A DNA stretch of 64,000 nt. Origin: Diplocarpon mali. Taxonomy: Eukaryota > Ascomycota > Leotiomycetes > Helotiales > Drepanopezizaceae. This document shows positions 22,696 through 34,606 of this stretch, piece by piece (positions within the stretch are counted from its first letter, which is position 1; each line of letters opens with the position of its first letter). Location: assembly GCA_024741835.1 (NCBI GenBank), contig JAENRP010000087.1:7098-71097 (forward strand), read 5' to 3'. Below the pieces are notes generated by a model, which worked only from the letters and a program-made list of their open reading frames with translations, was not told the origin of the DNA and did not search any database. Made by a program: the position numbers and the translations under genes.

Positions 22696-24835
22696 TCATT
22701 ATAATATGCAACATGCACTCAAGTACTTACAACCAATCACGAGCGACGCCCTTGTAGCCCTCCGGCAACCGACCCCTCTCCGCCCTCTTCTTCAAGGACT
22801 CCCTCTCCTTCCCCCCTCCGCTTATACTACACTGACCCCAGTCTGCGGGAAGAAAGAGGATTTCGAAAATGTAAACAGCCTACTCACTAAGCGATCGTCA
22901 ATGATTTCCTTCTGCCGATTCGATTATCCTGCCTCGATTCGTTTACTTGCATAAGCGGCGTACTCACCGCGCGCACTCTCCACGTGGCCAATCAGAGGCG
23001 CTCGCTTCAGAAGTCTGAGACCATTTTCGATATAGAGCGAAGAGAAGGGAACGAAGCAGCTTTACAGTCATACAAAGCTCGCTTGTTCGCTTGCTCGCTT
23101 GCTCGCTTGATCAACATCGCGACACGAAGCGTAACATGACAATCTTTCAACCTCAAGCCGAGTTGCACGAGCCGAGACCAGCCTCCCGAGACATCTCGTC
23201 CCAAGGCGAGTGGTCTAACCCAAGTTGCTCGACTCACGTTTTCCGACTCGGGTCGTTCCGATCGAGTCGTCCAAGGTTCAGGCACCTGACGAGTATTATT
23301 GCCCACGGCAGATGCTATTGACAAGCCGTCGACCACTGCTCGCAAGAAACGGACTTTCGAGTCCGCGTGAAAGATCTCACCAGCCCTCCCCCTCCTTGGG
23401 CGGGTTACAATCGGACGATTCTACTTCCCATGTCAACACCGGCTATTCTTTGATTCTACTTCCCATGTCAACACCGGCTATTCTTTGATTCCACTTCCCA
23501 TGTCAACACCGGCTATTCTTTGATTCCACTTCCCATGTCAACACCGGCTATTCTTTGGACCCGCGACGCTCACCTCCGATCGGACCTTGGCCGTGATTTG
23601 CGGCCATCTCCAATTCTCGACCAACACGACACTGCGTCCGCCCGGCCCACGAACAACCTGACCGAGTCATGTCCGTCTGGCAACGAGCGTCGAGCGCGGT
23701 GGCAACGGCGTACTGCATACGACTGGACGCAGGGGAGTTGTCCTCGAGGGGAGTGTGATTGGTCCACGCCCGGTGGATCTATCAGCATGGAGTTGGTGCC
23801 AGCACGCTTGCTGAGAATCTGCACTTTCCAACCCTTGCGGGAGCGCACTCTCTTCTACCCCATCTCGTCGACATACTCGTCGTTGCGGCGCGGGCGGGGA
23901 GGCGGGGAGATGTTCGGCTGTCATGGGTGACGATGATGGGTGAGTGTGATGCTGACGCTGCGGGGGGTTCGGGTTGACCTCAAGTCCGTCAGGGAGTCTC
24001 GGGACCGTTCGGCCTGGAGATGTCTGGGGGGATCATCCGAGAAGGTCATTTCGACTCGCCGAGGTACGTCCCTACGCAATGCCCATGGCTGTATACTCGA
24101 TGGTATAGATTCTGGCGAGGCCTCCGAGTTGCCGCTGACTTGGGGAGGTCAGATCACCGCGAGCCTCTCCCTGCCGCGGGGCGCAGAGTCGGCCGCTTCC
24201 ACCGGTACTGAGGATGCAAAGAGTCTCCATGCATGCACGCACGAACCCGTCTCTCCATCCGCCCCGGCTTGTTCTCCGTGAGCCTCCTCCCGCACGAGAA
24301 GAGCAGACATCCCCGAGCCGGACCAGGAGCCGCGTCGGACACCTAGGCATCCTACCACGCGCGCGAGACAAGAACATAGATTGGAGCTCAGCCCGAGCTC
24401 CCCGCAGCGAGACCATGATCTCCAGAGGAGACGTATGATATTATTCCCGGGCCTGGAGACGGTCAACCCACGCCCGGAGGATGGGAGGAAAAGCTTCTTC
24501 TTGAGCTGCCCGACGCCGGCGGCTCGGAGAGGAGGAGCTTTATGGGAGCATACGCTGTGTTTTCGTCAGCGGCTTTTCAGCCCGCAAAAGTCGGCGCGCA
24601 TCCGCACTGCCGACAGGTGCCACTCGAGCGGGAAGGTCGGGGTGAGCTTCACGTTGCGCGGTATCTGTAACGAGACGCAGGACAGGGCAGGCTCAAAATG
24701 ACAGGAACTGCGCTGGGGGAGCAGGTCAAGCTGCAGTCGACAGAGGTGGCAAGGTCAACTTTATATAAGTACTAGCAAAAGAGCACTAGCAGAGAAGCTT
24801 AAGGTCGATCCCCTCTGTCGTCTCGAATCTATGAC
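22696..24835. other. Intergenic 2.1 kb, no gene seen
   Basis: Many short arginine/serine-rich frames on both strands, none with a motif. Includes a four-copy 35-bp tandem repeat and a CTCGCTTG run near 23085-23108. Confidence 0.45.
23417..23556 (+). repeat. 35-bp tandem repeat, four copies
   Basis: Units start at 23417, 23452, 23487 and 23522. They are near identical; the first two read GATTCTACTT and the last two GATTCCACTT. The unit contains CATGTCAACACCGGC. Confidence 0.93.
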
Positions 24836-25215
24836 GATATAAAGTGCCTTGCTCCCGTCGCAGCAGGTTAGTAGGTCTTGATATTATCTTTATATTCGCT
24901 TGTATTAATCTCTCCTTTCTATTATCTTTAATCTATAAAGATATAAAGTGCCTTACTCCCGCTGTTATAGCAAGTCAATCAGTCTTGATATTATCTTTAT
25001 ATTCGTTTATATTAATCTCTCCTTTCTATTATCTTCTATCTACAAAGATATAAAGTGCCTTACTCCCGCTGTTATAGCAAGTCAATCAGTCTTGATATTA
25101 TCTTTATATTCGCTTATATTAATCTCTCCTTTCTATTATCTTTAATTTATAAAGATGTAAAGTGCCTCACTCCCGCCGTCGCAGCAAGTCAATCAGTCTT
25201 GATATTGTCCCTTGT
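24836..25215 (+). repeat. 104-107-bp AT-rich tandem array, about 3.5 copies
   Basis: The word GATATAAAGTGCC (GATGTAAAGTGCC in the last) recurs at 24836, 24940, 25047 and 25154, so spacing is 104, 107 and 107 bp. Each unit carries GTCTTGATATTATC and TAATCTCTCCTTTC. The first and last copies differ most, with more C/G, suggesting edge divergence or C-to-T change within the array. Confidence 0.92.
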
Positions 25216-26916
25216 ACCCGCTCGTACTTATACGTGTAACCAATACCCCCTACCCGAGCGGGCAAAACGAGACCAGCTTGAATTGCGCAGTCCTTGGATG
25301 CTAGCGAGCCTGATCGATCATTTCCCTCATCTCGAGCGGGAAATTCGGGCTGGGCTCTCAAATCCGCGCGATCTAGACATCAGAAGAGGAGTAGGCCCTT
25401 CATATTGGGAGTACCATACAGCTGTCAAGTTATCCTCCTAGCTCATTATGTCAGCTCCTGCGACGCCCTTCGTATCCCCCACCCCATAGTCCCTCGACAC
25501 ATACGCCTTTAGCTGCGAGCGATCAGTTACTCCAAACAACGCGTCACGTCCGTTCATCGACATGAGAGTGTCCTGGCCTGTTACGCCGCCTACGAGCTCA
25601 CCTCCCTCAAAGCACGTGCCTGCCTCGCTTCATCAAGTCAGTCTCGGCAGGGGAACGGCTCCCTGCTCTTCTCCTCTTTTCCCTCTCTGGAATTATCCTT
25701 CATGAATCCGAAGAGGATTCGGTATTCTTTCGTCATTTCACACACCAATCAGCGACCCACCTGAGCACAACAGACTCGGAAGCTAGCTCATCCACCAGAG
25801 ACGAGGTTATTTTGATCTAGCTACTTGAGATGGTATTTTCTGTATGAGAATGATATTTTCTATATGAGAATGAAAATCCGGATTTGTACGTGTCATGTAG
25901 ACGTGTCACGGCAGATACAGAGGTCGCAACAGTCGCGACAGGAACCGCAGTAAGAACCGCAACAGCTTTTACGCCCAGGTCAGATATACCCAAGAGCCGC
26001 TCACATCACCCTGGCTATAGTACACAAACCAGAAACATCCAGCTGACTTGGGGTACGGCATCAACCTCTCCATTCCCCATTTCTTCCCCATTTCTTCCCC
26101 ATTTCCTCCCCATTTCCTCCCCCCATTTACTACCTCGGCTTTCCTATCTGCTCCCTCCCCCCCCTTCCCCTCCCCTCCTCCTCCCCTTCCTTCTTCCTAT
26201 TCCCACTTCCCGCATCCGTCTTTATCGAGATCTCCAGACTTAGTGCCAGAACCTACAAGGCGTGTATTTCCTCCAGGCACGATATGCAGCAGAGCCAGGA
26301 GAAGAGGACCGCAGGAGCGGTGGCCAGCTGGCACGACAGGACACCACGGCTTCCCAACTGCACCCACTCGCATCTCAGCGATCTCCTGGACTTGCGCGCG
26401 CCGTGGCGGGAAGCTTGATGCTCTGGGTTATCTTTGGAGTTTCAGGGTCCCTTGGAACGTCGTCTTACGTCTTCCTCCCGTGGATGGATTGGGAGAGCTC
26501 GGCGCGCTGGATATCGCGTACGTGTGTCCAGGGCCCGGCATGTCCCTGGCCCCCCAAGCTGCCGGATTCTCCCATCGATGGAGCCCGTCTCTTGACCTCG
26601 TCCCAGCCCCCGCACCGCATATCATCTCAGATAGCCGGAGAGGTTTCGCCTAACCGACCCACGTGACACACCGCTCTCGGTACCCCTGATGCGAAGCGAG
26701 TGCCGCAACCCAAACCACCCCAAACAAAACAAAACAAGACCCCCCGACGCCGGCCGCGAGGAGCACGAGCATCCGCCGCCGCCCGAACCAGTTTGGCATG
26801 GGAGCACGGCGCGAGCTCCCTCTCGCGACGAGGTCACATCTCGTCCTGGGTCCGAAACGGGGGCGCGGAGACATCCAGACACGACGCCCGCAAGGCGACG
26901 AGCTCCGTCTTCTATC

Positions 26917-26940
26917 NNNNNNNNNNNNNNNNNNNNNNNN
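26917..26940. other. Assembly gap (24 N)
   Basis: Run of N in GC-rich, repeat-flanked sequence. Confidence 0.99.
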
Positions 26941-27347
26941 CCCCCACGAAAGACCAAAGGCCCATGTCGCATGCGAGGACCAGAGAGGCTACAGAGATAG
27001 ACCTCTCTCTATCTCCGGGTCCTGGAGTTGAGCGTTCCTGGGGAAGAGCTCGGCCACCTGCCCCAAGCGGCAGCCGAGGGATTCTCGCCGACTTGGCAAT
27101 AGTCGCTCTGCTTCTCGCACGCCGCAGCACCAGATCCGACAACCCATCCTCCTCAGAAGCGCCATGCGCGGCGGCGTATCGCTCCGAGGAAGATTTTGCA
27201 TTTTTGAGGAGCAGGCCGGCGCCTATCTTTGGCGGCGTGGGATCAAGAGGCAAAGCAATAGTCGCATCTTCTCGCTCTGGCTCGGGAGGGCGGGGCCGGG
27301 GTTGTGGTGGAGCTGGGGTACGGATATATATATATATATATGTGCAT

Positions 27348-27440
27348 ATCATAGATCCGAAGCTTATCATATATGTGTACATCACAGATCCGGAGCTTAT
27401 CATACATACGTGTATATCATAGATCCGAAGCTTATCATTT
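27348..27440 (+). repeat. 33-35-bp tandem repeat, about 2.7 copies
   Basis: ATCATAGATCCGAAGCTTAT recurs with small changes at 27348, 27381 and 27416, right after a TA dinucleotide run. Confidence 0.88.
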
Positions 27441-27472
27441 CAGATAGCTGCCTCATTCAGCCGTCCGCGATC

Positions 27473-27550
27473 GAGCTGAGATGTCCGAATAGCACGCACA
27501 GCTTGGCCGCAGAGCTGAGATGTCCGAATAGCATCCACAGCTCGGCCGCA
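27473..27550 (+). repeat. 39-bp tandem repeat, two copies
   Basis: GAGCTGAGATGTCCGAATAG begins both units (27473, 27512). They differ at a few positions (CACGCACAGCTTGG against CATCCACAGCTCGG). Confidence 0.9.
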
Positions 27551-28001
27551 GACCATCGACGCGGGATATGTGCTGCTGGCCGAATCCCCAGCACGGTCGA
27601 TCGAGCAGGCCAGCGGCCACGACTCGTCCCACATCTCGACCGTGGTCCCGAATCCGCCTCCGGCCGGGGCTCCATCTGCCCCCCCCTCGCTCTCGTCGTC
27701 TGGATATCTCGAGATGTCGGCCCTCCGCGTCACCGGCCTTCTTGGGGAGATCGAAGAGGAAGAGTATGGAGAAGCGCCGGGGGGGAGGGATTCAGGATTC
27801 CCAATAGCGATATTCGAGAGCTGGATTTAGAACTTGATATCGAGAGAGAGAAGGGGGGGGGGGGATGCCGCTATCCCCGCACGAGACGAGGCCGTCTCGT
27901 CAGCCTCTATAAGACTCCGGAAATCTCTCCTCTCTGCTCGAGCTCTCGCAGGCCGCTTTCGGTGAAATCATCTGTCGACTCCCGTGTCCATCTCTTCCAC
28001 G

Positions 28002-30247
28002 ATGCGTTTCGTTCGTCCGACGACCGTGGCAGCGCTGCTCGCGGCCGAGGTTCTCGCTCATCCGACGCCCCCGGCCTCGTCCTCCCAAAGCGTGCAGACG
28101 CAACCCGTTGATCTGTCGGCCTACAAGCTGAGCGTCGGCAGCTCGTACATCAGCGGGCTCGTGGGCAGCCCGCTGGTGCCTGCGGCCCAGGGCTTCGCGG
28201 ACCCGAATCATGTTGACATCGCCACGGCCTTCGCCCGTACGCAACACCCCAGCGCCGAGTTCCGCGTCTTGTCCCAGTACGTGTCGGGCAACGGGGTGGC
28301 CCACGTGGTCCTCAAGCAGACCGTGCATGGCATCGACATCGACACGGCGGACATGAACATCAACGTGAGAGATGCGCTCCCATGCTCGTCTCGACTGCTG
28401 ACTGACGGATCTTGCCAGGTCGACAAGAACGGGGCCATCCTCTCCTACGGAAGCTCGTTCTACACGGGGGAGGTGCCCGCTGAGAACCCGATGGCCAAGC
28501 GGAGCGACTTCAATCCTCTCGATGCTCTGAGAGGGGCCCTGACCACGCTGAAACTATCCATCTCGGCCTTCAACGCGGCGGCTGAGGCGGAGATCGAGAG
28601 GGCCAAGTACATCATCAAGGGCTGCACCGGGATCGTCTCGGACCCGCGGGCGCACCTCGTGTACATTCACGTGGGCGCCTCCATCCGTCTCTCGTGGAGA
28701 GTCGAGACGGACGTGGGCAACAACTGGCTCTTGTCATATGTCGATGCTGCGAACCCTGAAATGGTGCACGCCGTCGTCGACTACGTCTCGGACGCGTCGT
28801 ACACCGTCTAGTACGTGACTCCCTCGCTAAGCCCCTGAGACGGAAAGTCAACAAAGAACTCTCTCGCGCGCGCGCTCTCTGACCCCCCCCCCTCCCCCCC
28901 CCCGGGAAAGTCAACAAAAGAACTGACCATGCGGTAGCCCTTGGAAGACCAGCGACCCCGCCCATGGCGAGCGGGTCGTCGAGACCGACCCGTGGGACTC
29001 CACGGCCTCGGCCTTCACGTGGCACGGAAACGGCGAGGAGGTCTTCAACACCACCCGGGGCAACAACGCCGTCGCCCAAGCCAACTTCGAAGGCGACGCG
29101 GCCTTCGAGAATGACTTCCGCCCGTACAGCGCCGACCTCGACTTCGACTACCCCTTCTTCCTCAACGAGACCGATCCCAAGGTCTACGCCGCAGCCTCGG
29201 TCACCCAGCTCTTCTACACCGTCAACATGTACCACGACCTGCTGTACGTGCTCGGCTTCAACGAGGTTGCGGGCAACTTCGAGACCGACAACCACGGCTT
29301 GGGAGGGCTGGGCGGCGACCCGGTCACCCTGAACGCCCAGGACGGGAGTGGCTTCAACAACGCCGACTTTGCCACGCCGGTCGATGGCAGCGTGCCGCGG
29401 ATGCGCATGTTCGTCTGGACCGACACCAAACCCCACCGGGACTGCAGCTTCGACGCCAGCGTGGTGATTCACGAGGTAGGTTTCGCCCGCCCGCCCCGAC
29501 GACGTGCCCGATCCCCCCCCCCTCTTGCTGACCGGCTCGCGCGCTGCAGTATACCCACGGTCTCTCGAACCGTCTGACCGGCGGACCTCTGAACGGCGGC
29601 TGTCTCAGCACCACCGAGGCGGGCGGCATGGGCGAGGGCTGGAGTGATTTCATGGCCATCGCCATCGGCATCAAGACCTCGGACACGCGAGACACCGACT
29701 ACCCCATCGCTACGTGGGTCTCGGGCAATCCCAAGGGCATCCGGACGTACCCCTACTCGACCAGCCTGCAGACGAACCCGATGGTCTACACCACGGCCAA
29801 CCACCAGACCAGCGTGCACTTCATCGGCACCGTCTGGGCCTCGATACTCTACGAGGTCCTGTGGAACCTCATCGACGCGTATGGGATCACGGAGGACCGC
29901 CACCCGACGTTCGTCGACGGCGTCCCGACCGACGGCCGGTTCCTGGCCATGCAGCTGGTCGTGGACGGCATGAAGCTGTGAGTGGCCTCCTCCCTCTCCC
30001 CCTCTGCACCGCCCGACAGCGAGACTGACCCGAGCTCTGCAGCCAACCCTGCCGCCCCGACTTCATCCACGCCCGCGACGCCATCATCGACGCCGACAAG
30101 GTCCGCACCGGCGGGAAGAACCAGTGCCTCCTCTGGAAGGCATTCGCCAAACGTGGACTCGGCGTCGACGCCCGCCGATCGGACGACCCGGCCGACCACG
30201 AGTCCCGAGTCGACGGCTACAGCTTGCCAGCCGGGGTCTGCGAGTAA
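28002..30247 (+). CDS. Fungalysin, extracellular metallopeptidase (M36)
   Basis: Secreted zinc endopeptidase that degrades proteins outside the cell, made as a proenzyme. Exons 28002-28364, 28419-28810, 28938-29475, 29550-29977 and 30043-30247 give 641 aa, the normal family length. The start ATG gives the signal peptide [19 protein letters not shown]. An FTP/propeptide region follows to about 245, then the catalytic domain. The zinc site HEYTH is at 430-434 (His430, His434, catalytic Glu431), and the third ligand is Glu460 in GMGEGWSDF. The intron 29476-29549 falls exactly between the E and Y codons of [18 protein letters not shown] and GLG near the end are conserved C-terminal elements. The homopolymer-rich intron at 28811-28937 (long C runs) may be affected by sequencing error, but the exons read cleanly. 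Confidence 0.96.
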
Positions 30248-30839
30248 GCCGCCCGCGGCAGTCTTTCGCGCTCGTCGCTCCACGAACCCCCGGGGGGGGG
30301 ATTGAGGGGGTCTCGAGAGCTCGGTGGCCCCTCGACCCAGACTGTCCGTCCCCAGGTGAGCGCGGTCAGGCGGTGCTCGACGGCCACCGGTGCGGGAGGT
30401 TTTTTTGGCTCGAGAGGGAGCTGGGCCTCTAGGTGTATCATGGTCTCCCGCTCGGGGCTCGACCGTCTGTAATATATAGAGCAGTGATTGACTGCGCTCG
30501 ATAGAATGCAATTCGAAGTCTCTTGAACCGGGGTGAGTCTCGCGGCTCCGTCTCAGCGGGCGCGGATGCGCTCTTGCTACGGGCAAGTGCCCGCACCATT
30601 CGCGAGCTGAATTGATCGAGGAAGCATCTCATTCACTCTCCGCTAAGAAACCCGCCGTCCACGCCGAAGAAGGCTGCATCCCGGTCCAGGGAAACCATCG
30701 GGAAGTATTCTCCCCCGAGACCAAGCCCATTAAAAGCTACGCCTTCTCGCCTCGGGGAGTCTACCATGTAAAGACATCCGCAGTCAAAAGTCCCGGGTTG
30801 ATCGCCGCAGTCGGATTCCTGAGTGTTGATATTCGCTAA
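30248..30839. other. 3' flank of the fungalysin gene
   Basis: GC-rich spacer with no supported gene. It ends at a sharp change to AT-rich DNA. Confidence 0.45.
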
Positions 30840-30961
30840 TCAGTCTTAGCGAGTCAGGTGAACATCACGTGCTTGACCAGCTTCCCACTTCGGAAACGTA
30901 GATCTCCTCTGCATTCCTCGCAGGTGCGCTCCATATGCAGCGTGGCTCTGCACATCATTTC

Positions 30962-31121
30962 TGTAGGAGGATAGTGATTATAGGTCACATGCAAAGTCTT
31001 GGTATAGGCAGCATTACTTTACTTTAGATCTCGACCTTCTCTTGTATAATATTATTAATAATGAATATACAGCTACGAGTCGACTCTACTCTATTAGCGT
31101 GCATACATTGTGAAGCTAATA
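30962..31121 (+). repeat. Decayed LTR, family C copy 2
   Basis: Starts TGTAGG and ends CTAATA, which is CCAACA with two C-to-T changes. It aligns along its length to 7434-7601 and 62042-62215 (AGGTCACATGC, GGCAGCATTACTTTAC, TAGATCTC, TTGTGAAGC). The 5-bp flanks differ (ATTTC and CTGGT), so it may be one end of a longer, decayed element extending right to about 31650. Confidence 0.7.
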
Positions 31122-31771
31122 CTGGTAAGTGGTTGAATATATAACTACAGATAGCTAGGTAAAGCAAAAGAGGTAATATAGCAAAGACGCGTGAGCTGAT
31201 CCTTTGCTCTATTGCGCTCTCAAGTATTCTTTACTTCTCCTTTACTAGGTAGAAGATCTAGAGGGTAGTTAAAGGCTGCTAAAATTCTCTTCTATTAAGT
31301 AGTAAGAATTAAGGCAGTCGCGTCTACTACGCACTGTAGTATTGCTGCTTGATAAATCTCTCTTATTAGACAAGGAGATTAGGCAATATTCTACTACTTT
31401 GATTTTACCTACCTCCTAGGCGTTTCTATTATGACTATGCGTTTTTTTTAAATATGTTTCTTATATTCTATTAATAATAGCACGTTTATACTACCCCGAA
31501 GAAGAGACTAAGAATCTTCGGAGAGTAATAAGAGCGTAAAGCTATCTAAAGATGATTTAATATAGCAAAATAATCTATATAATAAATATAAAGATTATAT
31601 AAGGTTATATAAGGTTAAATGCTTTGCTAGCTTCGACGCTATAAAATAATATATAATGAGGATGAGACTATAAGCAGCCACCAAACACCCACCTCTGGTT
31701 CATTCTCGACGTGCATCTCCTTGCGAGGAACTGCAAACATACGATCTGATATTTCTTGCTATCATTCTCTT

Positions 31772-31996
31772 AGCGGTGTAAGTTGCACTCCTTGCAACCG
31801 ACAAGGCCTAGACAACATGGATAGATGGAATCCGCGTCTCGGGTTCTTGGGATGCGCGTAGCCGACCCTAGATCGTATCGATATGTTTCTGCGTGTGTAT
31901 ACCAATCACGATTTCGACATGCTCCTTCCGAGAGAAATGGACGAGGTCGATTGCTTATCGGACCTACTGCCTCAAGATGTCGATGAGGTTAAATAG
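31772..31996 (+). pseudogene. Possible relic of a fungal transcription-factor-type gene
   Basis: One frame reads SCTPCNRQGL, a scrap resembling the second half of a Zn2Cys6 cluster. It then meets a TAG, continues RIDMFLRVYTNHDFDMLLP and ends DVDEVK plus stop. The D-x-LP-x-E-x-DE word resembles fungal-specific TF domains. The evidence is thin; this is a lead rather than an identification. Confidence 0.2.
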
Positions 31997-32650
31997 TAGC
32001 GCCCTACAAGCAAGGTAGCTAATCCTGATATGGCTGCTGCACAGAATGGATATTGAGTCCCTGCATAGGACCAACTATTTTGAAGTTCACTGGGTAGACT
32101 GTGTAACCGAGTAGATCTCAAAGTTTTCGATTGGGACAATTCAGAAGCGATAGGGATAGAGATGGCCGATATAAAATGATATCACGTGACTGCAACTTGC
32201 AATCCTTTGACAAGCTAGCAGCGATAGATGGCTGATCCATATAAGCAACCATATACGAGGTATTTCTCAGGATAAGTCTAGTTGCATCGCTTAACAAGAT
32301 CTCCATAGTACTGACCAGATGTGAAGATCCTTCCGGCTTTTGGGAGAAATGAGCAGTCGCTTTCATTGCTTCTGGACGCTAACAGTTATTACCAGATCCA
32401 TTTTCTCCAGAGCACGACTGACATAAACTATATCCTATTCTTATGACTTAACAGTGAAACTTCCCAAGACAGCTATGAATATCCTGGCCTCTCCATACCA
32501 AGTACTCCATTTGCCAAACAAAAGGTCAGATCAGCGATAGCTGAAGAAAATTACACGGTAGGTCGATGTTGAACCTTTAAGAACAACACATATTTCCGTA
32601 TCGGATCAATCTGCTTCTAGAACGCCTGATTCCCCGGACGAGACAAAATC

Positions 32651-33225
32651 GAGAGAGATCGTATTGAAATCCTGCGAGTAGGCTTTTTAAAACTCAAGCT
32701 AACAGACATGGAGAGAGGGTGGCGTGGCCGCTTACCCGGTCTGGAAAAGTACATCACCGTCAGTGTTGTTCTCGTTCACAAACAAGGGCCTGAACTCCTC
32801 ATGATCTGCCATCTCCGGACATGGCCTCGAGACGGTATCGAGAACCGAGATCTGAAGACAATGGGGGAGGGAAGCAAGGAGGTACGCCAATGCTGGTGCA
32901 TGTGATGACACTTGTAGCACAGCCGTACCGACAAGACGTGACTCAGTCCAAAAGATATCGTCGCGCTGCCATCATGGTTGACATTCCGTGGCGAGCATCG
33001 TGAGATTTACTCGAAGGCGAGCGGACCGCGTAGCGACGACAGGGCTGTCTTTGGCCATGACGCCGAACAAGTCAACAAACGACAAAAAGGCAGATCTGCA
33101 TACGAGCAGTAGGATGATTGATGGCTTCCATGCTTGCTTGAAAGCCCTATTCTCATTTCTCCCCCTGTCTTGACCAGCTACACGTCCATACCAACAGAGG
33201 GCCTCCATAGACACACCTCGCCTCC
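32651..33225. other. Spacer left of the monooxygenase gene
   Basis: Likely 3' flank of the minus-strand monooxygenase. Short frames on both strands show no motif. Confidence 0.4.
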
Positions 33226-34606
33226 CTAGAAAGGACACGCCTTGAACGCCTCCTCAGCCTCCTGATAAGCATCGTACCCGTACAGCCATGGCTGCACTCT
33301 CGGACAGGTCCAGCGGCTCGGAAAATCCGGCTGCAGCTCTCCCCCCAACATGCTCTGCATCAGCTGATCCCGCTTCTCCTGCTTCTCCCCATCCGGCAGA
33401 TGGAAATCCTCCCTCTGCTTGAACGTCTCCCGTCGAATGCCCTCTCCCCGCTCCTTTCTCAGATCCTGATACATCCTCGCTGCCTTCTTCAACTGCTCGG
33501 CTCTCTGCTGTCCTTTGCCCTTGACCTGCCCCAGCAGATACCCGGCCACCGCGCCGTCCTCCAGACTGGAGTTCGCGCCCTGTGCAAGATACGGCAGCAT
33601 GGGGTGGCAGCTATCCCCCAGCATCAGGAACGTGCCCTGCTCGTTGGCCCATTCGGGAAGCGTATCCAGCCACATGAGTTTCCACTTCGCCACGCCCTTC
33701 ACCTGGTCCAAGAATTTGCGCAGGATCGGATCCCAACCCACAAACAGCTTCTTCATCTCTTCCACGTCCCCGTCCGCCTTACTCACCTCGGCGGGCAGGT
33801 TGTCCGGGCACAGGAGCACGATGTTGTACACCTCCCCCGCACGCATCGTGTAGGCCACGACGTGCGTCTGCGGGCCAATCCAGAAATTGACCGTGCTGTC
33901 CCGGATGAACGACTGCAGCTCCGCGACATCCGGGCCTGTGAGATCTGCGGTGTTGATGACGATGCGGTAAGCGAGATCTCCGGTGAGGATCGCGGGCGTG
34001 CTTTTATTGAGGAATTGCGAGCGTGTGCTGGACCAGAGGCCGTCGGCGCAGATGATCACGGAGCCTTCGATGACCTCACCGTCTGGTAGTTTCACGCCGG
34101 CGAAGGCGAAGTCGACGGATGTTACTTTGCATCCGAGGCGGATGGTTACACCCAGCTCTTTGCACCGGTCGGCCATCGCCCGTTGCAGGTCCACGCGGTG
34201 CATGCCCCAGAAGGGGGCGTGGTACTTGGCGTCGATTTTCTTTTGGAAATCGTGTTCTCGCGCAAGGAGTTTTGTCCCATCGTATCGGTGGACCGACAGC
34301 GTGGTAGGGAAGGTGGCTTTTGGCGCAAGAATATCATATATCCCCCACGGCTTGAAAAGCCGGGTAGCGTTAGGAGTTAGTTGGAGGCCGGCCTATGAGT
34401 GTGAGTCACATTCTCAGCACGGTTTTGGATCGTGAGGCAAAGGGATTCCAAACGAGGGCCTCGATACGTACCCCTACCTCAGCCAGCTCTTTAACAGACT
34501 CCAGGATCGTAACTTGATGATCCGGGTTGGCGAGCTTTGTCGAGATAGCTGCGGAGAGGCCCGCGAGGCCTGCCCCTATAATAATCATATGGAACGGATC
34601 CGACAT
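33226..34606 (-). CDS. FAD-dependent monooxygenase, salicylate-hydroxylase-like
   Basis: Class A flavoprotein monooxygenase using NAD(P)H and O2 to hydroxylate an aromatic or similar substrate. Exons 34606-34472 and 34392-33226 (433 aa) join in phase over a 79-nt intron (GTACGT..ATAG). The FAD Rossmann motif GAGLAG is at 11-16, reached right after MSDPFHMIII. The DG motif CADGLWSS starts at 160, and the second FAD motif GDSCHPM starts at 304, followed by PYLAQGANSSLEDG. The tail contains a short PxLYGYDA motif often seen in this group. There is no signal peptide or clear membrane helix. Single monooxygenases of this type occur in catabolism and in secondary metabolism; no biosynthetic partner lies nearby, so a degradative or detoxifying role is the simpler guess. 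Confidence 0.92.

Larger units (their letters stand above)
25216..28001. other. Gene-poor 2.8 kb before the fungalysin gene, with one assembly gap
   Basis: No gene is supported. Contains a C-rich 12-bp type repeat (CCCCATTTCTTC, about 26084-26130), a poorly resolved GC-rich part with an N gap, a TA run near 27324-27341 and two small tandem repeats. The last 150 bp is the fungalysin promoter and leader. Confidence 0.5.
30840..32650. other. AT-rich, gene-poor block (RIP-like)
   Basis: Base composition drops abruptly, with many TA words, stops in all frames and T/A runs, most strongly 31000-31650. It contains a decayed family C LTR at its left edge and scraps of coding sequence. Repeat-induced C-to-T mutation is the likely cause, by inference from composition and the LTR changes. 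Confidence 0.6.

Noticed and set aside
24844..25441. Frame encoding a repeated Ile/Leu-rich 35-residue unit
   Set aside because: It follows from the 107-bp array and lacks start context, splice sites or a known fold.
33400..34089. 229-codon plus-strand frame opposite the monooxygenase
   Set aside because: Antisense shadow of a well-defined flavoprotein.
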